Notes: generated by a model not told the origin, from the letters alone. 64,000 bases of DNA from UBA668 sp043740085 (GCA_043740085.1 JAYUCY010000112.1:1-64000); one strand, 5' to 3'. Positions 1 through 9,005 are shown, numbered from the stretch's first letter. Numbers and translations are program-made.

Positions 1-831
1 TGGGCTTGGCTGGGCTTGGTGCCCTTCTTGGCGTTTCTGTCGTTGTTCCTCGTCGTACCTGCAATCAGCGTGTTCTCGGGCGCGTTGAAAGACAGCGACG
101 GCCAGTTTTCGTTCGACTCGATGAGGGCTGCGTTCACCGGGCAGAACCTTGATGCGTTCTGGTTCTCGGTGCGCTTCTCGGCGGGTTCGGCTCTTGCGGG
201 CGTCGTCATCGGCACGCTGTTGGCCTACGCCGCCGCGACTGCGACGCGACCTCGCTGGTTGCGGAATCTGGTGACGTCGTTCAGCGGTGTCGCCGCCAAC
301 ATGGGTGGTCTGCCGCTGGCCTTCGCGTTTCTGACGCTACTGGGCAGGCAGGGTGTGCTCACCAAGGTCCTGAAGGCGTGGGGCTGGGATCTGTACGGGG
401 GCACATTTGGTCTCGGCGAAGTTCCCGGGCTGATCGTCGTCTACTCGTACTTCAACATTCCGTTGATGGTGCTGATCACATTGCCCGCCATCGACGGGCT
501 CAGGCAGTCGTGGCGCGAGGCATGCGCCAATCTCGGCGGCACGACGTGGACGTATTGGCGCCGCGTTGGGCTGCCGGTACTCGCACCGTCACTGTTGGGT
601 GGTTTTCTGCTGCTGTTCGCGAACTCGTTCAGCGCGTACGCGACTGCTCGAATCCTCACTCAAAAGTCCAGCATTGTTCCGTTGCGTATCGCCTTCTATC
701 TCGGCGGCGATATCAATGCCGGTGAGGACGCTGTCGGCTTCGCGTTGGCCGCGTGGATGATCATCATCATGGTGGTGTGCATGTCGATCTACTGGGTTGC
801 CCGCCGACGAGCTGAAAGGTGGCGATCATGA
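1..831 (+). CDS. ABC transporter permease (5' end outside window)
   Basis: Inner-membrane permease subunit of a binding-protein-dependent ABC importer, CysT/PotB-like. The reading frame is open from base 1 (WAWLGLVPFLAFLSLF), so the true start lies left of the window; the TTG at 16 is not a convincing start. About six hydrophobic helices are visible. The EAA-type cytoplasmic loop that contacts the ATPase lies around residues 165-195 of the visible part (SWREACANLGGTTWTYWRRV). The next permease begins at an ATGA overlap and the ATPase follows, so this is one operon. The substrate-binding protein is presumably upstream, outside the window. Substrate cannot be read from sequence; polyamine, thiamine, iron or sulfonate are all possible. 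Confidence 0.9.
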   Translation, partial: WAWLGLVPFLAFLSLFLVVPAISVFSGALKDSDGQFSFDSMRAAFTGQNLDAFWFSVRFSAGSALAGVVIGTLLAYAAATATRPRWLRNLVTSFSGVAANMGGLPLAFAFLTLLGRQGVLTKVLKAWGWDLYGGTFGLGEVPGLIVVYSYFNIPLMVLITLPAIDGLRQSWREACANLGGTTWTYWRRVGLPVLAPSLLGGFLLLFANSFSAYATARILTQKSSIVPLRIAFYLGGDINAGEDAVGFALAAWMIIIMVVCMSIYWVARRRAERWRS

Positions 832-1769
832 GCCATCAAGGCATCCACATGCTGCCTGACAGTGAGGGACCACCTACCGCTCCAACGGTGATGGCGCCGC
901 GCCCTGTCGGAAAGCCGCGAGCGCGTTTCGCTCGGCTGGTGCCGAATACGGTGATGCTGGTCAGCGGCCTGTTCTTCGTGCTGCCGCTGTTGACTCTGGC
1001 ACGGTTTTCATTGCAGAACGTGCCGACGATTCTTCTTGGGTCCAGCACACTGTTCAAGAAGTGGTCGCTGTCCGGCCTGACCAAGGCGTTCTCCGATCCA
1101 AATTTTTGGCCGGCACTGAAGCTCAGCCTGCAACTGGCGGGAGGGACAGTGGTGCTGACGCTCGGCCTGCTGCTGCCGACGGCGATTTGGGTTCACATGC
1201 GGTTGCCGCGTGCTCGTGCCTTCATCGAGTTTCTCACCGTCTTGCCGTACATGATCCCGGCGATTGCACTCGTCGCGGGCATTTTCGTGATCAAGCCCCA
1301 TGCTCGCTGGTTCCTGAACTCCGACTTTTCGCTCATCCCGTTCTATGTCGTGCTGGCGCTGCCCTTTACCTACCGGTCGCTCGACGCCGGACTGCGTGCT
1401 ATTGACTTGAGAACGCTGGTGGACGCCTCGCGCAGCCTCGGCGCAGGCTGGCTGACCACACTGCGAACGGTCATCGTGCCGAACTTGCGCACGTCGATCA
1501 TCTCGGCCTCCTTCCTGACTGGTGCGGTGGTCATTGGCGAGTTCACGATCGCTGACACACTGCTGAAGGAAACCCTTCCACGATTTCAGGCCACTTTCGT
1601 CGGTCGCGAGCCGCAGGGTGGATACGGCCTGAATCTGCTGGCGCTGCTCCTGACGATTGGCCTCTTCGTGATAGTGAGCGTGCTCACCAAAAAGCGCGAC
1701 TACAAGCGCAACGCCTTTACCCGTCAACTAGAGAAGGCCACCAAGATGACGTCGGACACCGCATCATGA
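828..1769 (+). CDS. ABC transporter permease, second subunit
   Basis: Second membrane subunit of the same importer (PotC/CysW-like), about 313 aa. A short Pro-rich cytoplasmic N-terminus is followed by about six transmembrane helices. The EAA-like loop (VDASRSLGAGWLTTLRTVIVPNLRTS) lies at about residues 195-225. I chose ATG 828, which overlaps the upstream TGA as ATGA and has GAAAGG 8 nt before it. An in-frame GTG at 819 is the alternative. It ends in an ATGA overlap with the ATPase gene, so the three subunits are translationally coupled. The substrate is unknown. Confidence 0.9.
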   Translation: MSHQGIHMLPDSEGPPTAPTVMAPRPVGKPRARFARLVPNTVMLVSGLFFVLPLLTLARFSLQNVPTILLGSSTLFKKWSLSGLTKAFSDPNFWPALKLSLQLAGGTVVLTLGLLLPTAIWVHMRLPRARAFIEFLTVLPYMIPAIALVAGIFVIKPHARWFLNSDFSLIPFYVVLALPFTYRSLDAGLRAIDLRTLVDASRSLGAGWLTTLRTVIVPNLRTSIISASFLTGAVVIGEFTIADTLLKETLPRFQATFVGREPQGGYGLNLLALLLTIGLFVIVSVLTKKRDYKRNAFTRQLEKATKMTSDTAS

Positions 1770-2848
1770 CCACACTCGATTTCATTTCGGTCCGCAAAAC
1801 GTTTGGAGCGAACGTCGCCCTCGAGAGTCTGGATCTCGACGTGCGTGACGGCGAACTGATCACGCTGCTTGGTCCCTCAGGTTGCGGAAAGACAACGGCA
1901 CTTCGAATTGCCGCCGGTTTCGAGTTTGCCGACTCCGGCGCGGTCCTGGTAGCCGGCGGCGATATCACGCGAACCCCTGCCCACAAGCGCAACATGGGAA
2001 TGGTGTTTCAGAGTTACAGCTTGTTTCCCAACTTGACCGTGGCCAAGAACGTCGAGTTCGGATTGCGCACCCGCGGCGTCGTGGGTGCCCAGCGACATCT
2101 TCGCGTTGCCGAAATGCTTGAGCTCGTGCAGTTGTTGCCCTTCGCGGACCGCTATCCACACCAGCTGTCGGGTGGTCAGCAGCAACGCGTGGCGCTTGCC
2201 CGCGCGCTCGCTGTTCAGCCGAGAGTGCTGCTCCTCGACGAGCCGCTGAGCGCGCTGGACGCGAAGGTGCGAACCACACTGCGCGACGAAATTCGGCGCA
2301 TCCAGACCGAAGTCGGTATCACCACTCTGTTCGTCACGCACGACCAGGAGGAGGCGCTCGCCATTAGCGATCGCATCTGCGTGATGTCTCAGGGAAGGGT
2401 CGAGCAACTCGGCTCGCCAACAGAGGTCTACCGCAACCCAAGTACGGCGTTCGTCGCGCGTTTCGTCGGCTCCATGAACGAGTTCGACGCGGAGGTCACC
2501 GGCGCGTCCGAAGTGACCGTGGCGGGGCAGCGCATCGGTGCGCCCGGCGCTGCGTCCGCCGCCGTCGGCAGCCACGTCAGCATGCTGGTTCGCCCCGAGG
2601 ACCTGTCGCTCACCGATGGCGGGCTGCCGGGCACCATTACCTCTGTCACCTTCCAGGGCGCCACGACGTTGGTAGGCGTTCGACTCGACGTACTCGACTA
2701 CCTGGTCAGCGCCGACGTCGGGCGAGGCGCAGCCGACCACCTGCAGATCGGTGATCGCGTTGCGGTCGGTATCACCGGCTCTAACGCTGTCTGCGAGCCG
2801 GTCACCGTTGGCGGGCCCGCTGCCGTTCCTGATCTCAGCTGTCCCTGA
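1766..2848 (+). CDS. ABC transporter ATP-binding protein
   Basis: Cytoplasmic ATPase that powers the importer, 360 aa, PotA/AfuC/MalK-like. Walker A is GPSGCGKTT (36-44), the Q-loop VFQSYSLFPNLTV lies near 85, the signature LSGGQQQRVALARAL near 136, Walker B VLLLDEPLSALD near 155 and the switch histidine in FVTHDQEEAL. The last 110 residues form a TOBE-type domain (VSMLVRPEDLSL onward). It starts by ATGA overlap with the second permease. Its last 14 nt overlap, tail to tail, the 3' end of the opposing iron-sulfur subunit gene, leaving no room for an intergenic terminator. Confidence 0.95.
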   Translation: MTTLDFISVRKTFGANVALESLDLDVRDGELITLLGPSGCGKTTALRIAAGFEFADSGAVLVAGGDITRTPAHKRNMGMVFQSYSLFPNLTVAKNVEFGLRTRGVVGAQRHLRVAEMLELVQLLPFADRYPHQLSGGQQQRVALARALAVQPRVLLLDEPLSALDAKVRTTLRDEIRRIQTEVGITTLFVTHDQEEALAISDRICVMSQGRVEQLGSPTEVYRNPSTAFVARFVGSMNEFDAEVTGASEVTVAGQRIGAPGAASAAVGSHVSMLVRPEDLSLTDGGLPGTITSVTFQGATTLVGVRLDVLDYLVSADVGRGAADHLQIGDRVAVGITGSNAVCEPVTVGGPAAVPDLSCP

Positions 2849-3320
2849 TCTCGACGGCTGTGCGTTGCACGGCGGCGACGATCTTCGTGTAGCCGGTGCA
2901 GCGACACAGGTTGCCCGAGAGGCCTATCCGCACTTCTTCCTCCGTCGGCGTGGCGTTGCGCTCCAGCAGCGCGGTGGCTGACAGCAGCATGCCGGGGGTA
3001 CAGAAGCCGCACTGTACGCCACCTTCCTCCAACAGGTTGCGCTGCAGCACGCTCAACGCTTCGCCATCGGAGAGGCCCTCGACGGTGGTAATCGCACGCC
3101 CTTGGGCCTGCACCGCGAGAAAGCTGCACGAGTTCACCGGCTGACCGTCGAGCAGCACCATGCAGGCACCGCACTCGCAATCGTCGCAGCCTTCCTTGGT
3201 GCCGGTGAGGCCAACCTCGGTGCGGATGACGCTCAGCAGGTTGCGGCCCTGCTCGATGACCACCGGGTAGTCGCGGCCGTTGATAGCCAGGCTGATGTGG
3301 TGAGTGGACGTGTTGCTCAT
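2835..3320 (-). CDS. Molybdenum hydroxylase, [2Fe-2S] subunit (CoxS-like)
   Basis: Small electron-transfer subunit of a xanthine dehydrogenase/aldehyde oxidase family enzyme, 161 aa, the usual length. The plant-ferredoxin-type cluster motif is CDDCECGACMVLLDGQPVNSC (about 59-81). The second cluster motif is CGFCTPGM with GNLCRCTGYTKIV (about 99-150). It is the last gene of a minus-strand operon CoxL-CoxM-CoxS; its ATG overlaps the CoxM stop as ATGA. Electrons pass from the molybdenum centre in CoxL through the two clusters here to FAD in CoxM. Confidence 0.95.
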   Translation of the reverse strand: MSNTSTHHISLAINGRDYPVVIEQGRNLLSVIRTEVGLTGTKEGCDDCECGACMVLLDGQPVNSCSFLAVQAQGRAITTVEGLSDGEALSVLQRNLLEEGGVQCGFCTPGMLLSATALLERNATPTEEEVRIGLSGNLCRCTGYTKIVAAVQRTAVEIRDS

Positions 3321-4213
3321 GACGCTGCTCCGATGCCGATGGCGCGATTGACGGGGACAGCGATGACTTCGCCGCTGGCTCTGCGGGCGGCAGCTTCGAC
3401 CGCGCGACGGGCCATGACGCCGACAGTGTGACGACGGTAACGATCGCTCGCCCGCACGTCGCTGATGGGTGTCGCCTGTGCGACGGCCAGTTGCTGAATC
3501 GCTACGGCCGCATCGGTGATGCCGAGGCCGAGGACCGACTGCAGATCGGTGAGACCGAGGATGATCGGGGCCACGGCAGTGAGAGCAACCGACACGGCAG
3601 CAACCGAGCCATCATCTCCCAGCGTGACCGACGCGCCCGCGCCGACGACAGCGATCTCCATCGCCCGTCGGTACTCCAGCCGCAGGTAGGCGCTACCGCT
3701 GCTGCCCTCAGGTTTCGGGATATGGATGGCGACGCAGAGCTCGTCAGCTGCAGCCGTGGTCTGGCCAGGGCGAGCCCACAGCGCGGCGATGGGCACGCGA
3801 CGACTGCCCCGAGCTGACCGCAGCTCGACCTCGGCACCCAACACCTGCAGAGCTGCGCCGGTGTCCATGGCCGGTGAGCCATTCATGATGTTGCCGCCGA
3901 GTGTGCCCAGGTGGCGGGTGGACGGCGAGCCGACCAGCGCACTGCCATCGGCCAGACCGGCGTAGACCGTGGTGAGTGCCGGGTGCGACTCGATGTCGTG
4001 GTGCGTGACGAGGGCGCCGATGCTGACGCCGTGCGACGTTTCGGTGATGGACTTCAACTCGGAGAGGCGGTCGATGGCGACCAGTGCATCCGGTAACGCT
4101 GCCTTGCCGTGGCGGGCGCCGACGACAAGATCGGTGCCACCGGCTATCGGCCGCGCGCCAGCAGCCATGGCAGCCAACACTTCGTCGACGGACTGTGCGA
4201 TCAGGAAGCTCAC
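3317..4213 (-). CDS. Molybdenum hydroxylase, FAD-binding subunit (CoxM-like)
   Basis: Flavoprotein medium subunit, about 298 aa. The FAD-binding segment IAGGTDLVVGARHG is close to the N-terminus and the second FAD motif TLGGNIMNGSPAMDTGAAL follows near residue 100. The C-terminal CO-dehydrogenase flavoprotein domain is complete. I chose the GTG at 4213: it overlaps the CoxL stop (GTGA) and has AGGAGG about 8 nt upstream, whereas the longer frame runs back into CoxL. It is coupled by ATGA to the iron-sulfur subunit. Confidence 0.93.
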   Translation of the reverse strand: MSFLIAQSVDEVLAAMAAGARPIAGGTDLVVGARHGKAALPDALVAIDRLSELKSITETSHGVSIGALVTHHDIESHPALTTVYAGLADGSALVGSPSTRHLGTLGGNIMNGSPAMDTGAALQVLGAEVELRSARGSRRVPIAALWARPGQTTAAADELCVAIHIPKPEGSSGSAYLRLEYRRAMEIAVVGAGASVTLGDDGSVAAVSVALTAVAPIILGLTDLQSVLGLGITDAAVAIQQLAVAQATPISDVRASDRYRRHTVGVMARRAVEAAARRASGEVIAVPVNRAIGIGAAS

Positions 4214-6498
4214 GACGAGACCTCCTGACTGGCGAGCGCTTCCCACACACGTTCGGCGGTCATCGGCAGCTGACGAATCGGCGTGCCAACTATTTGCGCA
4301 ATCGCGTTGGAGATAGCCGCGGCGGTGGCGACGTTCGGCGCCTCGGCTAGCCCCTTTGCCCCACGCGGACCGGCGTCGGGAGTATTGATCTGAATGAAGT
4401 GCACATCGATGGGGGGAGCGTCGGCGCACGTCTGCAACTTGTACTCCAGCAGTGCGGCGTTGCGCTGGCGGCCATCGGCGTCGTAGGTGGTGCCTTCGGT
4501 CAGTGCCTGCCCGATACCCATCAGCACAGCGCCCTCCACCTGGCCGGTTGCGCCCACCGGGTTGATGATGGTGCCACTGTCGTGCGCCGCACTGACATGA
4601 AGAATGCGGGCAACGCCGGTGTCACGGTCCAGCTTGACGCGCACGGCGTGGCAGCTGAACTGGGGCGCGACCCAGGCAGCCATGCCGAGGTCGCCCACGC
4701 ACACTGCGCCAACGATTGGTGGGGCACCGGGCGGAGTGCCCGAGCCGTGCCCGATCAGCAGTTCGCCACCGGCGGCGATGCCTGCGAGCTCGGCGATTGA
4801 CACGCCGCGGTCCGGGCTGCCGGCCACGCTGGCCACGCCGTCGGCCAGCACGATGTCGACCGGGCTGGCCTCCAGGTGGTCCGCTGCGAGGCTGCGCAGC
4901 TGCTCGGCTATCTGCCCGGCGGCAGCGACGACCGCGCGGCCGTTGTTGAACAGTGTTTGGGAACCGGTGGCGCCCATGTCGTAGGGGGCGACGCTGGTGT
5001 CCTGGTAGACGAGCTCGAAGTTCTCGGCATCCATGCCCAGCTCGTCGGCAACGAGCTGGCGCAGCGTCATCACCGCACCGGTACCGCACTCCTGCGCGCC
5101 GGTGATGATCTGGCCGCTTCCGTCACCATCAATTTTTACGTAGGCACCGGACGGCACCGCGAAGCTGGGCCACCAACCGATGGCGACGCCGATTGCCTCG
5201 TCGTCGGGCAGGTCCTGGCCGTAGCCGGCGCCCGCAGCCGCAGCGTCGATGCACTGCTGGATGCCGATCTCTCCGTACGTCTGGCCGCTGGGGCCTTCGG
5301 CGCCGGTGTCGACGGCATTCAGCTTGCGGAACGCGACGGGGTCCATCCCGACAGCACGGGCGACCTCGTCAGTGTGCGACTCGAGCGCCCAGCAGGTTTG
5401 CGGGGCAGTTGGTGCGCGGACGGAGCCCGATGGCTGATGGTTGGTGTAGACGAGGTGAGCCTCGACCAGTGCGTGAGGAATGCGATACGGCCCCAGCGCG
5501 TGCATGGCGGCGAGCTGGCTGAAGAAGCCGGCGTCGGCCGTGTACGCACCGTTGTCGAGGGCCAGCCAGGCGCGGCGGGCGACGATGGTGCCGTCGGCCA
5601 TTACGCCGGTCTCGAAGTCGTACACGATGCCTTCTCGGCGCCGGTCGGGTGCGAGGAACTCCTCACGCCGGCTGAACACCAATCGTACGGGGCGCTTGGC
5701 TGCACGCGCGAGCGCGGCGATGTGGGCCTCGTAGTGGAAGCCGCACTTACCGCCGAAGCCGCCGCCGAGGTGGGGCACGATGATGCGGACCCGGTTGTTG
5801 GGAATCTCCAGGGTCTCGCAGACACCGGCGCGGGCATCGAACGGCACCTGTGTGCTGGTCCAGATGGTGACCTTGTTGCCCTCCCACTGGGCGACGACTG
5901 CCCGCGGCTCGATAGGAGCGGCGTGGCAGCCATCGGCCACGTAGCGGCTGCGCACGACGTGGTCGGCAGCGGCCATCCCCGCGTCCACGTCGCCCTTGGC
6001 GATGGACGCAAAGGAGGCATCGTTGCGGTCACGGATCATGCTGCTGCCGTAGTCGGCCCAGTCCGAGTGAACGAGTGGCGAGTCGGGTGACAGCGCCGCC
6101 TCGATGTCGTTGACAACGGGCAACGGGGCGTACTCAACAACGATTGCTTCGACCGCACGCTGGGCAGTGTCGGCATCGACCGCCGCAACAGCGGCGATGA
6201 CCTCGCCCTCGTAACGCACGACGTCGTTGGCGAAGAGCGTGCGGTCCTGCACGAACGGACCGAACTTGACGTCGGGAACGTCGGCCTGGGTGAGGACAGC
6301 GAACACGCCCGGCATTGCTGCGGCGGCGCTCACGTCGAGCTTGGTGATACGAGCGTGCGTGACATCGGCGTACTTGAACTTCGCGGCCAAGGCACCGGTC
6401 AGCGTGAGATCCGCGGTGTAGCGGCCGCTGCCGGTCACTTTGTCGGGGCCGTCGGCTCGCACGAAGCGAGACGGTGCGGTGTGATTGGTGATGGTCAT
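4210..6498 (-). CDS. Molybdenum hydroxylase, molybdopterin-binding large subunit (CoxL-like)
   Basis: Catalytic subunit carrying the molybdenum-cytosine-dinucleotide cofactor, about 762 aa. Typical segments are GPDKVTGSGRYTADL at the N-terminus, LGGGFGGKCGFHYEAH in the middle and GAKGLAEAPNV near the C-terminus, which supplies the family's catalytic Glu. The form I CO-dehydrogenase loop (AYxCSFR) is absent; the equivalent region reads PSGSVRAPTAPQTCWALE. This is therefore not a canonical CO dehydrogenase, and a heterocycle or aldehyde hydroxylase is more likely; the substrate is unknown. I chose ATG 6498 with GGGAGA 10 nt upstream rather than ATG 6558. The amine oxidase gene lies directly upstream on the same strand. 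Confidence 0.93.
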   Translation of the reverse strand: MTITNHTAPSRFVRADGPDKVTGSGRYTADLTLTGALAAKFKYADVTHARITKLDVSAAAAMPGVFAVLTQADVPDVKFGPFVQDRTLFANDVVRYEGEVIAAVAAVDADTAQRAVEAIVVEYAPLPVVNDIEAALSPDSPLVHSDWADYGSSMIRDRNDASFASIAKGDVDAGMAAADHVVRSRYVADGCHAAPIEPRAVVAQWEGNKVTIWTSTQVPFDARAGVCETLEIPNNRVRIIVPHLGGGFGGKCGFHYEAHIAALARAAKRPVRLVFSRREEFLAPDRRREGIVYDFETGVMADGTIVARRAWLALDNGAYTADAGFFSQLAAMHALGPYRIPHALVEAHLVYTNHQPSGSVRAPTAPQTCWALESHTDEVARAVGMDPVAFRKLNAVDTGAEGPSGQTYGEIGIQQCIDAAAAGAGYGQDLPDDEAIGVAIGWWPSFAVPSGAYVKIDGDGSGQIITGAQECGTGAVMTLRQLVADELGMDAENFELVYQDTSVAPYDMGATGSQTLFNNGRAVVAAAGQIAEQLRSLAADHLEASPVDIVLADGVASVAGSPDRGVSIAELAGIAAGGELLIGHGSGTPPGAPPIVGAVCVGDLGMAAWVAPQFSCHAVRVKLDRDTGVARILHVSAAHDSGTIINPVGATGQVEGAVLMGIGQALTEGTTYDADGRQRNAALLEYKLQTCADAPPIDVHFIQINTPDAGPRGAKGLAEAPNVATAAAISNAIAQIVGTPIRQLPMTAERVWEALASQEVSS

Positions 6499-6591
6499 CG
6501 TTGTTCGTTCTCCCTGCCGAGAAGCGGCGTTACCCAATATTGCAGATTCAAGGGCCATCCGTGCGCGTAGCGCCCGAGGTTCATGATCGCC

Positions 6592-7956
6592 TCATACGTG
6601 TCGGAGGCGAAGCAGCACCTGCGCCGCCGCGGCATGCCCAGCGACGATCGCGCCCTCTACGTAGCCGGGAAAGCGGGTGGCCAGCTCGGTGCTGGCAAAG
6701 GTGACCAGCGGCAGCCCGAAGGCCAATGCATCGGCGGCATGGGGTGCGTGCGTGGCCAGCACATTGCCATAGCCGCCGCCGCCCCACTCGTCGGGCGCCC
6801 AGACACGCTCGACCACGCTCAATGGCTGTAGTGCTTCCTCGCCGAACATGACGGACGCGTGATGAATGATGGCCTCGCGTCGCTGCGCTTGCGAGTGCCG
6901 CGTCCATGCGACCGCGGTCGTGCCACCGACGAATCCGACCAGTGTCGCGACGTCTGGGAGTGATGCGTCAGCAAAGTAGAGGCCGGGAGGCCCAAGGAAC
7001 TGGCCGATGCCATTCCGGCCACGGTCGAGCCAGAAGGCCCGCTCGAAGCGGAGGAGGTATTTGACCGCTGTGCCCGGAGCGAACGACGCCGCAGCATCAA
7101 CAATGTCGTCGGGGAGGGGCGGCGTGAAACCGAGGGCGGCGTATGCGGTTGGCGGAGCGGCGACCACAACTTCGCGTGCATGCCACACCTGGTCGAGCGC
7201 AACGACATCAACCGACGAGTCGTGGAGGTGGATGGCGCGCACCGGGCATTGCAACCGAAGTGCATCGGCGAGAGGGGCGGCCAGATGGACGGAAAGCGAG
7301 TGGAGCGTGGCTGGGAACCACGACTGGAGTGCTTCCACATTCGAAGGAGTGCGCTCGTTGAGCTGCGCGAGGTATGAGATCGGGATCAGGTTGCTGTCGC
7401 TGCAGGTGCCACCGTTGACGGCGGAGCGCACTGCGTCGCGCGCAGCATTCGAGACGTGGGTTCCGTCCACAGCTAGCCCGGCCACCCACTCGGTGACCGT
7501 TCGCTCATCGTTGAGATGATCGGCGCCCAGCGTGGCCAGCAGCGCTTCGGCCTCCGCCCACGGGTCGCCCTCCATCGGGTTCGGCACCGTTGACGCACGT
7601 CCGGGGTGGACGGCGTTCACCCGCCTTGCGCCGGCCTGGGCTGCGAGTGCAAGCACCTCTGTCATCTCGTCGTTGACGAATTGCGCGCCGGTGTCCACCA
7701 GGCGGCCACGTTCGTCAAGTTGCGCCTCCACCTTGCCGCCAACCCGGTTGCGAGCCTCGAGTACCACGACCGAGATGCCCTCTCGTCGCAGCGTCGTCGC
7801 AACGGTGAGACCGGCGAAACCAGCGCCGATGACGACAACATCGACATCAAACGGGTTCGGCGTCACGAAGTCGTCAACCGAGGTGGCAAACATGACCATC
7901 ACACTTGCAAAGACGGCCGGGCTGAGCAAGGTGAGCAACACCAACAGTGCCACCAT
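6592..7956 (-). CDS. FAD-dependent amine oxidase family protein
   Basis: Flavin monoamine oxidase-like protein, up to 454 aa. The Rossmann dinucleotide motif VIGAGFAGLTVATTLRREGISVVVLEARNRVGGK is near residue 45 of the long form. The C-terminus has the usual flavin-contact pattern (FPGYVEGAIVAGHAAA). The long form from ATG 7956 begins with a hydrophobic stretch that could be a signal peptide; starts at 7899 or 7893 would give a cytoplasmic enzyme, and I cannot decide between them. It sits 93 nt upstream of coxL in the same orientation. Oxidation of an amine followed by hydroxylation of the product is a possible joint pathway, but this is inference. Confidence 0.88.
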   Translation of the reverse strand: MVALLVLLTLLSPAVFASVMVMFATSVDDFVTPNPFDVDVVVIGAGFAGLTVATTLRREGISVVVLEARNRVGGKVEAQLDERGRLVDTGAQFVNDEMTEVLALAAQAGARRVNAVHPGRASTVPNPMEGDPWAEAEALLATLGADHLNDERTVTEWVAGLAVDGTHVSNAARDAVRSAVNGGTCSDSNLIPISYLAQLNERTPSNVEALQSWFPATLHSLSVHLAAPLADALRLQCPVRAIHLHDSSVDVVALDQVWHAREVVVAAPPTAYAALGFTPPLPDDIVDAAASFAPGTAVKYLLRFERAFWLDRGRNGIGQFLGPPGLYFADASLPDVATLVGFVGGTTAVAWTRHSQAQRREAIIHHASVMFGEEALQPLSVVERVWAPDEWGGGGYGNVLATHAPHAADALAFGLPLVTFASTELATRFPGYVEGAIVAGHAAAAQVLLRLRHV

Positions 7957-8016
7957 ATTGCTGTCGCGATCAGCAAGTACCCGTCATCAGTGATTGATGT
8001 GCACACAGGCATGAGG

Positions 8017-8022
8017 TAATGT
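8017..8022 (+). promoter_or_regulatory. Leaderless -10 box for the antitoxin gene
   Basis: TAATGT ends 6 nt before ATG 8029. With the usual distance from -10 to transcription start, the mRNA would begin at or next to the start codon. No Shine-Dalgarno is present. Confidence 0.6.
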
Positions 8023-8028
8023 GGACAC

Positions 8029-8289
8029 ATGATTGTTGGTGTCCGCGAGCTCAAACAGCATCTCTCCGAGTACTTGGATCGCGCAGCAGCGGGTGAGCCG
8101 GTGCAGGTCACTGAGCGCGGAGTGCCAAAGGTGCAGATCGTGCCGGTACCGGGAGCGGGCGTTATGGCGATCGGAGTTGAGCAAGGTTGGTTGCGGCCAG
8201 CTCTCAAGTCAGATGGCCTCACTCCCGGCCGCCGAGCCGTTGGTCGTCGTCGCATTGCCGACGCACTCGCTGACGACCGCGGCGAATGA
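8029..8289 (+). CDS. Phd/YefM-family antitoxin
   Basis: Antitoxin of a type II toxin-antitoxin module, 86 aa. The N-terminal DNA-binding fold is the prevent-host-death type (MIVGVRELKQHLSEYLDRAAAGEPVQVTERGVPKVQIVPV). The C-terminal third is the flexible toxin-neutralising region. It overlaps the PIN toxin by ATGA. By family knowledge it represses its own operon and blocks the VapC active site. A leaderless -10 (TAATGT) lies directly in front, so the operator should overlap the start region. Confidence 0.93.
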   Translation: MIVGVRELKQHLSEYLDRAAAGEPVQVTERGVPKVQIVPVPGAGVMAIGVEQGWLRPALKSDGLTPGRRAVGRRRIADALADDRGE

Positions 8290-8690
8290 CTACATATGTC
8301 GACTCGAGCGCGCTGCTCAAGGTGTACGTCGACGAGGCGGACTCTGATATTGCCGAGCAGCTACTCGCCGCCGACCCTGTGCTGGTGACTTCCTGGATCA
8401 CGTTGGTGGAGGTTCGCCGCAACCTGGCCCGTCTCGTCGAACCTCATGACCTCCCGGACCTGCGCCGCCGATTTGAGCGCGATCTCGACGAACTTGCTCT
8501 CGTCAGCGTGGATCAGGTTGTCTGCGAGTCGGCCGCGGATATCGGCGAGCAGTTGAGTGTGCGGTCATTGGATGCCATCCATCTGGCGTGCGCTCGCCGC
8601 TTGCAGGTGCCCGGCCTGTCCTTCCTCACCTTCGATCTTCGTCAAGCGCAGGCTGCCAGATCGCTGGGCTTTACAGTGCTGGGCGCATGA
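8286..8690 (+). CDS. vapC: PIN-domain ribonuclease toxin (VapC family)
   Basis: Mg2+-dependent RNase toxin, 134 aa. All four acidic residues of the PIN active site are present: D6 (YVDSSALLKVY), E42 (LVEVRRNL), D96 (RSLDAIHLACA) and D117 (FLTFDLRQ), so the toxin looks intact. It is coupled to the antitoxin by an ATGA overlap. The nearest downstream gene is tRNA-Cys. Several VapCs cut tRNAs, but nothing in the sequence shows that this is the target. Confidence 0.93.
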   Translation: MTTYVDSSALLKVYVDEADSDIAEQLLAADPVLVTSWITLVEVRRNLARLVEPHDLPDLRRRFERDLDELALVSVDQVVCESAADIGEQLSVRSLDAIHLACARRLQVPGLSFLTFDLRQAQAARSLGFTVLGA

Positions 8691-8792
8691 GGCCGACACC
8701 GAGACGCCCCGCGATGTCGCAAGGCACCTGCATGATGCTCGGTTCACCCGCTATCGTGCAGGCGCCGTGATCCGGGCAATCGGAGATCGCAT

Positions 8793-8867
8793 GGCGACGT
8801 GGCCGAGTGGCTGAGGCAACGGCCTGCAAAGCCGTCCACATGGGTTCAATTCCCATCGTCGCCTCCA
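8793..8867 (+). tRNA. tRNA-Cys (GCA anticodon)
   Basis: Complete cloverleaf of 75 nt. The acceptor stem is GGCGACG/CGTCGCC, the anticodon stem ACGGC/GCCGT encloses CTGCAAA (anticodon GCA), and the T arm is ATGGG-TTCAATT-CCCAT. The discriminator is T and the CCA end is encoded. It stands alone, followed at once by a hairpin. Confidence 0.96.
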
Positions 8868-8870
8868 CAG

Positions 8871-8898
8871 CCTCTGGCCGGGTCCGCCCGGTCAGGGG
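8871..8898 (+). terminator. Probable terminator after tRNA-Cys
   Basis: CCTCTGGCCGGG and CCCGGTCAGGGG form a 12-bp stem with two G-U pairs and a TCCG loop, starting 4 nt after the tRNA. A short GTTTT run follows about 8 nt later, so the U tract is weak. Confidence 0.55.
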
Positions 8899-8993
8899 CT
8901 GCTCGTGTTTTCCATAGGCAGCGCCCCAACAGCAAGGTTGACTGTCGGCGACTGACAGCCCTGGCAAGTACGCAACTTGGGGTCGCCACTCTC

Positions 8994-8999
8994 TAGAGT
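8994..8999 (+). promoter_or_regulatory. Leaderless -10 box for the 9006 gene
   Basis: TAGAGT ends 6 nt before ATG 9006, the same spacing seen at many genes in this window. No Shine-Dalgarno is present. Confidence 0.55.
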
Positions 9000-9005
9000 G
9001 CAGGT

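Noticed and set aside
4876..6090. 404-codon plus-strand ORF antisense to coxL
   Set aside because: Long antisense frames are expected in high-GC genes. The encoded text has no family features, while the coxL frame has all of them.
4210..6498. Aerobic CO dehydrogenase large subunit
   Set aside because: The diagnostic AYxCSFR loop is absent, so only the general molybdenum hydroxylase call is supported.
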